Part shown: one piece after another, positions 22,979-32,290 of the stretch
Layout: each line of letters opens with the position of its first letter
Position numbering within the stretch: position 1 is the first letter of the stretch
From: Hanleya hanleyi
Lineage: Eukaryota; Mollusca; Polyplacophora; Lepidopleurida; Hanleyidae
DNA length: 64,000 nt
Assembly (NCBI GenBank): GCA_036873755.1
Contig: JAVTVY010020380.1
Coordinates: forward strand, 1 to 64,000
Direction: 5' to 3'
Position numbers and translations under genes: made by a program
The notes under the pieces: generated by a model
Told to the model about the DNA's origin: nothing
What the model saw: only the letters and a program-made list of their open reading frames with translations
The model's database searches: none

Positions 22979-23518
22979 ATGTCACCAGTTCTACGAGCCA
23001 TCCTGCCCCTTACACCCGGGTGGGGTTACACGTCTATGAAGATAAAGTCACCCTCGTGGAAGACCGTGGAGATGTTTGCTGGTCGCGCGCTGAGACCGTA
23101 TCGGATACGGTTACGCTACACCGTGACGGCTGGACCAAATTTAAACGGGTGTTGAGCGGCGAGCTCGACGGACACCTCATCCACATAGACAATGCCATCT
23201 ACGTACACTGTGGACCCTTCTTCCCACGTCTGGGCCGCTACCAAGACCCTACGCGAGGCTTCACCCTAGACCCCGATCTGTGGACAGCCTTCGAGAAAGT
23301 GGTGCCTATCGTGGACCAGCTGTTTACACCGGACGACGGACGAGCGGTCATCAGACGAGTTGGAGTGGGCTCGTGCCCTGAGAGAAGCGGCGGCAGAACC
23401 CAATGAACAAATGTCTAGCCATGAACCAGACGACGATGCCATTGATTACCAGGCTAGAGTCAGTCAGCCCAGTGACATGACCACCCGATCCTTTGATCTC
23501 ACGGGGTTCTCCCTATAA
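22979..23518 (+). pseudogene. GWT-domain paralogue 2, frameshifted
   Basis: A single domain copy closest to the second half of the two-domain protein. Shared blocks are DGWTKFKRVLSG, IYVHCGPFFPRL and FTLDPDLWTAFEKVVP. The ATG expected from the TATA box (22979) is in a different frame from the domain (frame of 22897). After the domain, near 23335, the frame changes again into an acidic tail of about 60 residues starting near DELEW and ending at the TAA at 23516-23518. That stop lies inside the TATA box of the next gene, which supports the tail being real. The alternative is that translation starts at 22897 through the TATA box (169 codons), which I consider less likely. The breaks may be decay or assembly indels. 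Confidence 0.65.
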
Positions 23519-23520
23519 AT
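23514..23520 (+). promoter_or_regulatory. TATA box of GWT-domain gene 3
   Basis: CCCTATAAATACGAGAGACA; the ATG is at 23561. It overlaps the stop codon of the preceding paralogue. Confidence 0.75.
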
Positions 23521-23560
23521 ACGAGAGACAGTCAAATCTGGTACCATTCACGTACTGACC

Positions 23561-24011
23561 ATGACGGAGCATATAATACTGGCGTATCTCAGCTTGACCC
23601 CGAGGTTTTCCTGCACGTGTATGCGGATAAGGTCGATATCATGGAGGAGGTGGGAGACATCTGTGATGCGGACCCTACACAACCGTGCCCGGCCCACATT
23701 CGTCTGTCCCGAGAGGGGTGGACCAAATTCAAACGGGTGTTGTCTGGTGAACTGGACGGCGACCTCATCCACTTGTGTCACGATGTGTACATTCGACGCG
23801 GCCCTTTCTTTACTCAATTGGCTTCAATTTACCCTTCACCCTGATCTATGGTCTGCATTGGAAGATGCCGTGGTAGATATGGATCAAGTGCTTATCAAGC
23901 GGTTATCAAGACGAGTTGGACTGGTCATTTACCATGGACACTGTGGAAGCCAACGAAGAAAATCAGAAAGAAACTCCGGCCCAAGATATACCCGTTATAA
24001 ATAAACGATAG
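23561..24011 (+). pseudogene. GWT-domain paralogue 3, frameshifted
   Basis: A single domain copy with REGWTKFKRVLSGELDGD, DVYIRRGPFF and LHPDLWSALEDAV. At least three frames are needed. The ATG at 23561 is one base out of frame with the domain (frame of 23617). A second shift near 23820 restores the LHPDLW block, and a third near 23905 leads into a short acidic tail starting DELDW and ending at TAG 24009-24011. The tail shares DEL-(E/D)-W with paralogue 2. Its end overlaps the TATA box of the integrase gene. Function unknown, as for the family. Confidence 0.65.
23996..24003 (+). promoter_or_regulatory. TATA box of the integrase gene
   Basis: GTTATAAATAAACG, 36 bp from the end of the box to the ATG at 24039. 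Confidence 0.65.
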
Positions 24012-24038
24012 AGCCAGGGTCCATCATCATTTGTCACC

Positions 24039-24818
24039 ATGAAGCGCTGGGAGAAGGTGTTGGATAACTTATACCACAGTCCCGACAGTCCAGCGGCCTA
24101 TAGTGCATTGTCGGCTCTCTATCGAGCGGCCAAACCCCAGGGGATACAACGTGCCCAAGTCCGAGATTGGTTAAGAAAACAAGACACCTATACCTTACAT
24201 CGATCTGTCCGTCGCCATTTTCTACGGAACCGGGTCATCGTGGGAGGAATAGATGCCCAGTGGCAAGCGGATTGGTCGATATGAGCGCCTTTGCCAAACA
24301 CAACGATGGGAATCGGTATATCTTGACGTGCATCGATATCCTATCCAAGTATGCGTGGGTGGTACCCATCCGGACGAAAACGGGGCGAATCTCATAGCGG
24401 CGTTCAAAGACATCTTCAAGACCGGGCGCAAACCTTTGTATTTGCAAACCGACGAAGGCACGGAATTCCTCAACAGACCGTTCCAACAGTTTCTGAAAGC
24501 CCAGAAGGTGTTTTCTTCCATACGTACAACGAGACCAAGGCTTCCGTGGTGGAAAGGTTCAACAGGACATTCAAAGGCCGCATGTATAAATATTTCACCT
24601 ATAAGAATACAAGGCGGTACATCGATGTTCTCCCGAAACTTGTGAGTGGTTGCAATCGAGCCTATCATCGGAGTATAGAGAGAGCCCCCATTACCGTGAC
24701 CCAACGCAATGAAGCCCAAGTCCGGCGTATCTTGTACCCCAGGCCGAGGGTAATTCGAACGAGGAAAAGTGATGCTGACACTTCATTTTCGACAAGCACG
24801 TGCTCCCCACTTTGCATA
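24039..24818 (+). pseudogene. Maverick integrase (DDE, retroviral-like), frameshifted
   Basis: Catalyses insertion of the element's ends, giving the 6-bp duplication. The N-terminal part (24039-24284) reads through RDWLRKQDTYTLHRS to a VGGIDAQWQAD block with the first catalytic Asp. The frame then changes near 24284 for NRYILTCIDILSKYAWV, near 24390 for LQTDEGTEF (second Asp) and near 24510 for the KASVVERFNRT block, which carries the catalytic Glu about 35 residues after the Asp. The last frame runs on without a stop into the next gene, so the true C-terminus is lost or shifted. All three acidic residues survive, but no single frame joins them. The layout matches Polinton integrases rather than transposases of the hAT or Tc1 type. 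It lies downstream of a TATA box and just before the capsid genes. Confidence 0.88.
24586..24593 (+). promoter_or_regulatory. Candidate internal TATA for the pX-capsid-protease cluster
   Basis: TATAAATA inside the integrase coding region, about 230 bp before the pX-like ATG. It is the only match to the element's TATA form upstream of the structural cluster. It may be fortuitous, because it encodes part of the integrase C-terminal region. Confidence 0.25.
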
Positions 24819-25223
24819 ATGAAAGTACCTTACGAGTGCGATGCACGCAGCTATATGGACTATTATGCCCAACAGGCCGGGGGTGGCTTTCCGGTCTTTA
24901 GCGGTGCACGCATGCAACGAGGACATGGACTGGGGAACATACTCGGCAGCATCGTCAAAACGTTCCTGCCCTTGGTGACGCGTGGGGTGAAAGCAATCGG
25001 CAAACAAGCGGTACGCAGTGGACTGCAAGTGGCCGGTGATGTCTTGGGGGGTACGGCACCCAAAGAAGCCTTGAAACGGCGGGCCAAAGAAGCGGGAGGC
25101 GTCTTGGTGGCCAAAGCACAACGCACCGTAGGGAATAAAAGAGCTGCCCCACCGAGACCACGCACCAGTCGACGACCGACCCAGCGACGACGCACATCGA
25201 AGACCCAGGATATCTTTTCTTAA
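24819..25223 (+). CDS. pX/pVI-like minor capsid or core protein
   Basis: 134 codons from the ATG at 24819. The open frame also extends upstream into integrase sequence because of a frameshift, so the longer 290-codon version is an artefact. The N-terminus is short and aromatic (YECDARSYMDYYAQQAGG), followed by a glycine-rich hydrophobic stretch with GNILGSIV and FLPLVTRGVKAIG (about residues 39-64). A helix-prone GLQVAGDVLGG region comes next, and the C-terminus is very basic (RAAPPRPRTSRRPTQRRR, about 110-127). This composition and order resemble the adenovirus pX/pVI-type minor proteins found in Polintons, which bind DNA or membranes inside the particle. The position directly before the capsid-family gene, with a 3-bp gap, agrees. 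Confidence 0.7.
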   Translation: MKVPYECDARSYMDYYAQQAGGGFPVFSGARMQRGHGLGNILGSIVKTFLPLVTRGVKAIGKQAVRSGLQVAGDVLGGTAPKEALKRRAKEAGGVLVAKAQRTVGNKRAAPPRPRTSRRPTQRRRTSKTQDIFS

Positions 25224-25226
25224 AAC

Positions 25227-26394
25227 ATGTCCTTGATCCACGCAGAGTCCTGCCCCTCCACCAACAGTGAATTTGATTTGTGGATCGTGCCGCCCACACA
25301 GACCAGTGCCGAACAAGGATTATGGGTGGAGCATCTCCCGCTCTCCAGCATCAACGAAACAGGGCCCATCGAGTTCACCATCAGTAATGCGGATACGGCC
25401 TATGTGGATTTAGCCCATACATACTTGTATGTGAAAGCCAAGGTGGTCAATGGGGCTGGCACCAGAATCATCCAAGCTGCAACGGTGGGCCCGACGAATC
25501 TCTGGCTGCACTCGATGTTTCAACAGGTGGATATTTTTCTCAGCGACAAACTCATCAGTGACTCGACCAACACGTACCCCTATCGAGCCTACATCGAGAC
25601 ACTGTTGTCGTATGGCCGAGAGGCTAAAAAGTCTCAGCCGACAGCCGCTTTATTCTACCAGGACACACCCGAGCACATGGACACGGTGGACAATGTGGGA
25701 TATAACAAACGGAAGGCTTTCACTGCGAACGGTGCCTCGGTGGATCTCATGGGTCGACTACACGCAGACATGTTCATGCAAGACCGGTACCTCTTGAACA
25801 AGATCCCCATCAAAATCCGACTGATACGGGCGCCTCCGACCTTCGCCTTGATGGCCACTGACGTAGAGGGGCATGCAGCTGACTATAAGATTGTCATCCA
25901 AGACGCAGTCCTGTATGTCCGAAAAGTGAAACCGAATCCAGCCGTTCAATTGGGACACATGAAAGCCTTGGAAACAAAACCAGCATCCGTTTGACTTTAA
26001 ACATTTCGGCATCAATTTTGTGGCCCTGCATGTGGATGGACAACAGGTCCCAGCCACGGCCTTAACACACCGAACTTTGGGCGCAGGAATTTCATTCGAG
26101 CCTATCAGAGCCTGTTTACAGCCACCGGTCAAATTAACCAGGACGAAGGGAATTTGATCAGTCGGGAGGACTACGGGAACGGATACACGTTGTTCTGTTT
26201 CGATCTGACCCCCACCTTAGAGAACGACCATCAGCTGGCCCTCGCCAAGCAAGGCAATTTACAGTTGGAAATCCTTGGAAATTTGCACTTTGCACGAGCC
26301 CTCGACCACCGTCAATGTGATCTGCTACGCCGAGTTTGACAACATCATTCAAGTGGACAAGGCGCGCAACGTCCTGTGTGACTTTTCCACCTAA
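25227..26394 (+). pseudogene. F54H12.2-like capsid-family protein, frameshifted
   Basis: The first 255 codons (25227-25994) are open and carry the family's opening (SEFDL.I.PPTQTS), the DLAHTYLYVKAKV and LWLHSMFQQVD blocks, STNTYPYRAY and GRLHADMFMQDRYLLN. Family members are annotated as uncharacterized protein F54H12.2-like in many invertebrates; from context I infer this to be the major capsid protein. After 25984 at least three changes of frame follow (about 25985, 26080 and 26290), and roughly 70 codons seem deleted near the first. The conserved end ([10 protein letters not shown], then a stop at 26392-26394) is still readable. It could not be made intact from this sequence. The gap to the protease ATG is 1 bp. 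Confidence 0.75.
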
Positions 26395-26395
26395 C

Positions 26396-26790
26396 ATGGA
26401 TACAGACCAGATAACCACCGTGCTGGAGAATGACCCAGGGACACGTATGGTCTTTCAAGGGGTGTTCGCCCGAGATGTGTTCCCATTAGACCGTATGTAT
26501 CTTGCTGCTTACGTTCTCAACGCGGACCCGATGGATCGGCCCGGTGAACATTGGGTGGGCGTGTACTTGACAGAACAGCAGGGCGAATACTTTGACCCGT
26601 ACGGCCTGCCACCCCTCCATCCGATTTAACAGACTTCATGGATCAAGGCACAGAGACGTGGTGTTGGAACAGTCAAACGTTGCAAAGCCTGACCAGTAGC
26701 GTGTGCGGACAATATTGCCCTTATCTACCATCGTACAGATGTTTGACGAGTACCCCAAGGCTGAGGACCGCAGGTAATACTCGTATATGA
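26396..26790 (+). pseudogene. Adenain-like cysteine protease, frameshifted
   Basis: Adenovirus-type maturation protease of Polintons, which cleaves capsid precursors. Starting at ATG 26396, the first frame contains GEHWVGVYL (catalytic His) and YFDPYGLPP (acidic residue) and stops at 26627-26629. The next block (WNSQTLQS, then SVCGQYC with the oxyanion Gln and catalytic Cys) is in another frame ending at 26788-26790. One indel near 26625 separates them. The total of about 130 residues is short for the family (about 200), so the C-terminus is probably lost. It follows the capsid gene by 1 bp, indicating a shared structural transcript. Confidence 0.82.
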
Positions 26791-26807
26791 CTGGGCCGCC
26801 CATCATT

Positions 26808-26968
26808 TCAATGTACAGCCCCGTTCTGGGCTCCAAGTTTACCAGCCCCCTGTTCTGGGGCAGTTTACAACCCCCTGTTCTGGGCTTCAGTTCTTTCAAT
26901 GTACAAGCCCCCTGTTCTGGGCTTCAGTTCTTTCAATGTACAAGCCCCTGTTCTGGGCTTCAGTTTTC
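26808..26968 (+). repeat. 3' tandem repeats CCCCTGTTCTGGGCTTCAG
   Basis: Five units of CCCC(T)GTTCTGGGC with spacers TTCTTTCAATGTACAAG, the last two full units being 35-36 bp apart. Each core can form a small stem with its neighbour. They lie between the protease remnant and a polyadenylation signal, so they would fall in the 3' untranslated part of the late transcript. A degenerate copy lies at about 27325-27350. Confidence 0.8.
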
Positions 26969-27001
26969 ACGTGGTTGTTCTCACGTTGTTGTTGTTCACT
27001 G

Positions 27002-27007
27002 AATAAA
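27002..27007 (+). terminator. AATAAA polyadenylation signal of the rightward Maverick unit
   Basis: AATAAAAAAATGAG followed 30-40 bp later by a GT-rich CTTGTGTGTTTTC tract, the usual cleavage/polyadenylation layout. It is the first such signal after the protease. Confidence 0.6.
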
Positions 27008-27600
27008 AAAATGAGATCTCACCAAAAAACCCTGTCTTGTGTGTTTTCTATATGAGCATAATGCATGAAACTGGCTTTGAACACCGTATTAGCCAATCAG
27101 TGGCCTAGAATGGAGCCAAAGGTAACCCATCCATGTCCAGAAAACATTACCCGGGTGTACAAGAACCCGGATGTAGGCGCGGACGTAGGCGAAAGCATCC
27201 AGTACCCGGATGGAGGCGCAGACGTGTACCTAGTACCCGTCCATTGGTTCTTTTCTCGATCGCTCATTGGCTCTTTTTTCTCGACCGCTGATTGGTCCAA
27301 ATGGACCTGCCCATCCTTCCCAGGTTAATTTACAATCCCCTTTTGGGGTTCAAGCTCTGACTATCGATGCCGCAACATTGTCCCCTCCGAACCTTGCCGA
27401 AAGGGAGACCTTGGACCGTTTGACCTGGATGTGACCTTTGACCTTTTGACCCGACATGCATCCGCGCACTGCCGGTTGCGGGCCGGGAAAGTTGGAGGTA
27501 GTGTTTGAGCATTCTGAAAAACCGGAAGTGACGTCACACACTTGCGCAGACCCACCAAACCACGTGAATGTTAGTCCAGGTGGATGCTCCCCCCACATAT
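27008..27600. other. Maverick right inner region, no gene; CCAAT boxes
   Basis: Three ATTGG words (inverted CCAAT) occur at about 27240, 27266 and 27290, plus repeated GGCGC(A/G)GACGT words (27178, 27211) that also occur near 21317 in the divergent promoter. The open frames are short and overlap on both strands. It may be a second regulatory region, or what is left after deletion of genes. Confidence 0.45.
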
Positions 27601-28839
27601 GATTCACATGGATACCTCACTCGACCCCATCGGTCCATTAGTGGCTGCCCTAGACCCCAACACGGCTATTTCCATACCCTTGGTCTTCCGCGCATGCGCA
27701 GAATGACGATATTTCAACCCCACACCCAGTCCATCAGATGCCCCCTCACATAGGCTTCACAATGATACCTCACACGACCCATTCGAACCGTGAATAGCCC
27801 ATCTCTAACCCAAACACACTCACACACACACACCCCCAAAAATGCCTGCTTTCTATACTACGGCCAGGCTGCGCATGCGCAGAATATTGACAACGTACGA
27901 ACCATTAGTGTAGTCAAGTGATCCTGCATGAGAGCTTCAAAATAAGACCTCATACGACACCATTGGACCACCAGGGACTCACCTAGACTCCAACACGTCC
28001 ACCCAGTATGGATTTATACATACATTGGGCTTATACCCCAGTATATGGGTCTATATGGGGCTATAGACAGACCTCGAACTTTTTTCAAAAATTTCGCCGT
28101 TTCGTGCCGGGACACTTCCTATCATGTTTGTCTTGACGAGACTAAGAAAACAAATCCAAACAATCATACCGCAAATGTATAGAAGTAGGTTTCCCAGTGG
28201 GACAAACATTGGACCTATACCCCCATAACCCGTATATGGGTCTATATGGGTCTCCCTGAACTTTTTTTCAAAAATTTCACCGTTTCGTGCCGGGACACTT
28301 CCTATCATGTTTGTCTTGACGAGACTAAGAAAACAAATCCAAACAACCATACCGCAAATGTCCAGAAGTAGGTTTCCCAGTGGGGCAAACATTGGGCCTA
28401 TACCCCTAGTATGGGACTATATGGGTCTCCCTGAACTTTTTCCAAAAATTTCAACGATTCGCTCCGCGACACTTCCTATCATGTTTGTCTTGACGAGACT
28501 AAGAAAACGAGACCCCACAACCTATACCGCAAATGTCGAGAAGTAGGTTTCCCAGGATGGTCCTATACCCCCATACCCCATATAGGCATTTTCCGTAATT
28601 TAGGATAAAGTCCGTGTTCCGTATTTTTTCAGGAAAAATTTTACATACACCCACCCTGGAACTAGTGGGAGATAACTCTATTGATAGGCAAGCCCCGTTA
28701 AGCCCGGCGACCTATATACCCCCCCCCCCCATACCCCATATAGGCATTTTCCCGGATTTTTCGATAAAGTCCGTGTTCCGGGGTTTTTTCAGGAAATTTT
28801 TACATGCACCCACCCATGGCTGGATGCCCCTTCACATAT
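27601..28839. repeat. Maverick right inner arm: modular tandem repeats
   Basis: Contains one module matching window positions 1-190 (27601-27780), one GACGTCAT/NRF-1-type module (27780-27960), three units of about 175 bp with TGCCGGGACACTTCCTATCA and TGTTTGTCTTGACGAGACTA (about 28020-28560), and two TATAGGCATTTTCC... units (28580-28810) separated by a C-run (28722-28731). Reverse complements of the last two module types make up 42500-44270. Confidence 0.85.
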
Positions 28840-29477
28840 GCTTCACATTGATACCTCATACAACTCCATCGGCCCATTAGGGGCTCCCCTAGATCCCAAA
28901 ACGTCTATTTCCATACCCTTTTCCCACAATTCCCTGTCAGCGCATGCGCAGAATGGTGACAACGCCCGAGCCCCTAGTCCAGTCAGATGCCCCTTCACGA
29001 ATGCTTCACATTGATACCTCATATGACCCCATTGGACCATTAGTGGCTCCCCTAGCTCCAAAACGTCTATTTTCATACCCTTTGGCCACCGCGCATGCGC
29101 AGAATGTCGATATTTCAATCCCAACCCATCGGTTGCCCCCTCACATAGGCTTCACTTTGATACCTCACTCGACCCCATCGGTCCACTAGGGGCTCCCCTA
29201 GATCCCAAAACGTCTATTTAGGTATTCCCCGTATACATTAACATTGGAAGTCAACCCATGGGACTACTTTCTGTCCGCGGAGGCAGACCGCATCACCACC
29301 AGGCCGCATCACCGCGGAAGAATTCGAGGTCAAAGGTTGCCGGAACTATAGCCTAGATAGGTCAGTACATGCCTTGATCACATGATCGTCACGTGATCAA
29401 GTTCCTCCTCAAATCCTCCCCTGTGACGTCATTACATCCGGGTGAAATGTGACTCGATTCCCGTTAACACTACTACT
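28840..29477 (-). repeat. Maverick right terminal inverted repeat
   Basis: Reverse complement of 18913-19552, ending CACTACTACT. NRF-1-like palindromes lie at about 28940 and 29091. Confidence 0.9.
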
Positions 29478-29483
29478 GACGTA
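29478..29483 (+). repeat. Right target-site duplication GACGTA
   Basis: Exact copy of 18907-18912. Confidence 0.93.
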
Positions 29484-30540
29484 TCAACACAACCATACAT
29501 AACATAGCCCTTGACATTTCAGACGATTCAGAATCCATGTATGATAGAGCGAGGCCATTTTCTGCCACAGATGGGTGATAGTTTTTGATCCACACTATAT
29601 GAAGCGATGCAATACCGTTCGGAGTACTAGAAACCAGTCCAGACAGATACATTACTGCGACAAATGAAGGAATTTAGAGAAACCCCGTCAATATAATGTC
29701 CCTGCAAACTATCGAAATTATTTCTTCTTTTTAAGGCACATCGAAGCAAGTCTCGAAAAATAAATTCCTGATAGTAAATCATCCTATCAGGAATTTGTTA
29801 ATGCTACCATAGAAAGGGAATGGCCATTTTAGTGTCAGCAAGGGAATTATATTTACCTCATAAATTTCTTAATATTTCTTACACAATACAAATTACTCGA
29901 TTCGTATTCCTAATTGCAAAACACCTCATTTTCGTTTTATTGGTTCATTTTCTTATGGGATTTGGACAAATTTATAACCTTGATGTCTATCCTTGCTACC
30001 ATATCAAATTGATTTTAGTTTTAGCAATAGCACTTCATCGAACGGTTGACTGGTGATATGCTCTGTCCTCAATGAACACAGTTTCATCGTTAATTCAGAA
30101 ACCCGGTGTGGAGGATAAGACTGTCCGGTGTCCAAAAGTCTCCGACTCCTATCTTCTAACCCAGCTCGGACATATTTCTCCACATTTAGGGATAATTGTT
30201 CGTCAGTGAAAAAAGACATGAGAAGAGACAATAATCCCCAGCACATTGCTGGCCATCACACCGGTAGTAAGACATTGTGATACAAGATTAGTTCTTAATG
30301 ACTTTGTTGATATGAACATCATATTGTATCGCAGCATGCATCTTTTGAATGGAACCATACCATTTTACTGAAATTTTCTGTTTGATTCCTATACATAAGT
30401 TCGGGTTTTATATGGGAAGGTATTTTGATTAATGACTGGAATTGTATTCGTGGCGCATGGCTGAACGTCGAATATCGTATCTGAGGTCAATATGTGACAT
30501 GTATACGTCTTTAAGTGGACACCATTCAACATGGGAGACC

Positions 30541-31696
30541 TTTCACCGTCATAATGTAAGCGAATTTAAATCATCTCTGCTTCAAGAGATTTAAATTGTG
30601 AATCTCGTCAATATAGGGCTCTTTCTTGATATTGCCTTCGTCTAATCGTTATCTATTTTGGTAGAGCATATCCAATTCTGGTAGATCTGACCTCAACCAG
30701 GGACTTTTCTAATAACATGTTTCTTCATATATTTGGATATATAATTCTTAAAACTTCAAAATGGACATTACTGGATTATTCACTGAGGCCAAAGCAGCAT
30801 AACAAACAGCAGTGTGAGTGTCACACGCCAGTGCCGTTCTATATGATCACATATAGATTACCGCGTGTCCCTAACATGTTAACACCAGCTTACGGTCGTC
30901 CAAACAGCATAAATCGATCATTCCCGCCAGTAGTGTTGTTTGAAGCTATAATATCGCACTGGACGCAAATTGCCACTTCGATACGTTACCCTGACAGAGT
31001 GTCTCTACAAGGGCCTCTTTATTGGAATATAATTGCGGCGACAAACGGCAGGAAAGCGGCTGAAATCAGCCTGATTTTGCCGTGATTCACTTCTTCGGTA
31101 TCCGGTGTAACATGGATATCCGCCATACCTTTCCTATCCACGACATGACTGATGTTTGGCTGTGTGTAACCTGACATGATATCCTTGTATCTGATGGTTT
31201 CTATGATGTATGGCTTATTGTAGATGTGTTCGATTTGTACGCCTAAGATTACCATCGTATACAATTGAAGAATACTAAATAAAGGTTACCAGATTTTACC
31301 ACAAAATTATACCATTACTCAATAATTAAATAGTACAGTTACTAAATAATTAAATGGTCTAGAAATTGACTCTGATAAAAAGGGTACTCTATAGTGGCAT
31401 ATACCATCGTTGTGATAGCGAATAATGTTATATAGTGATAGTCTTTTATATGACCATTGTATTTCAAGTAGATCACTTAATCCCGTTGTGGTTCGTTATA
31501 TCTTTCCTCCGTACTCTCAGCCAGCCACCCCAAACACACATTCTCTTTTGCTCGATCCTGTACACCCCCACCTCGATTTTGTATTTTCTCCCATAGTTCA
31601 TAAAAAAATGATCAGCGAATTCAACATCACCAAGAAAGGATCCGATATTGCTGTAGTGCATCATAAAATATCGCTCGAAGCGCAGTTAATTAAAAT
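30541..31696. other. No gene recognised
   Basis: Unique-looking sequence. The ORF at 30717-31085 has no recognisable motif and no promoter or splice context I can defend. Confidence 0.4.
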
Positions 31697-32010
31697 TACA
31701 AGCGTCTGTTCCGTCATTCATTATTCAGCCGTCGTACATTAACGAATAGCCGCATCCATAATCCAAAGACCTATTCCCTATTCCATATAACAGCATTAAC
31801 ACCAAATTCAAAAAGACAATCATAGTATAAACATAGGCTTGAAAAGCGTTAAACAGTTTTCAATGATGCCGGCAAGACATCATGATGTTTCAAAAATATT
31901 AAATCCGTATCGCCTATCAGTAATCTTAATCTATATGATATTGTTGTAAAGACGTCATCTAGAAGATGATCTATCTCAGTCACGCTTTGATTGTGACTGT
32001 TCATATGAAC
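31697..32010 (+). repeat. Dispersed repeat family A, copy 2
   Basis: Has the same ordered blocks as at 5386, then continues through CAATGATGCCGGCAAGACATC, ATCAAATCC-like, AGTCACGCTTTGATTGTGAC and TTCATATGAAC. This makes it the longest copy here. Confidence 0.75.
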
Positions 32011-32089
32011 ATCACGAGGATAATCCTATAGTAGTACAGGGTGAAGGGTATATTTATATCCCTTCACTGAATTTGAAAGAAACTACTAA

Positions 32090-32290
32090 AAGCCCATATC
32101 ATGTCCGGATCTGTACTTCTAAAAGAATGGTCACGGCTTTCCCTCACGTCGACTCTACCACAAGAGAAAGGATTATAATTTTGATATAGTACTTCTGGAT
32201 AGCAATATCCCTGCATACGGTGTATACGTATCTCGCCTGGTAGTATTTGATAGATCCTGTGCAAATTATGGAGATTTCGTCACAAGATAT
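32090..32290 (+). repeat. Dispersed repeat family B, copy 1
   Basis: The stretch around TACGTATCTCGCCTGGTAGTA (about 32224-32244) and the flanking 100 bp match, in inverse orientation, 35600-35740 (TACTAGGCGAGATATGTATA). Diverged to roughly 80%. No coding. Confidence 0.55.

Larger units (their letters stand above)
18913..29477. mobile_element. Maverick/Polinton element, 10,565 bp, internally deleted
   Basis: Termini are AGTAGTAGTGTTAACGGG and its reverse complement, with the AG...CT ends usual for Polintons, flanked by a perfect 6-bp duplication GACGTA. The outer inverted repeats run about 640 bp (18913-19552 against about 28840-29477) and are almost identical by eye, with one 6-bp-scale gap. 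The cargo is a leftward zinc-finger/polymerase-N-terminus gene, rightward small proteins, integrase, pX-like protein, capsid-family protein and adenain-like protease. DNA polymerase B proper and the packaging ATPase are absent, and the element is shorter than the usual 15-20 kb. Several genes are frameshifted. Confidence 0.95.
18266..30540 (+). repeat. Tandem duplication, copy 2 (interrupted by Maverick)
   Basis: This is the homologue of copy 1. It starts at GACGAGGATCATCATCATG, runs to 18912, is interrupted by the Maverick, resumes at 29484 (TCAACACAACCATACATAAC) and ends near 30540. It carries about 200 bp at 18690-18905 that copy 1 lacks. It lacks the minisatellite and the TAGTCC foldback, so it preserves the older state of both sites. 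Confidence 0.85.

Noticed and set aside
24351..25223. 290-codon ORF as a single protein
   Set aside because: It joins the integrase C-terminal region to the pX-like gene only because the integrase stop was lost; the real start is ATG 24819.
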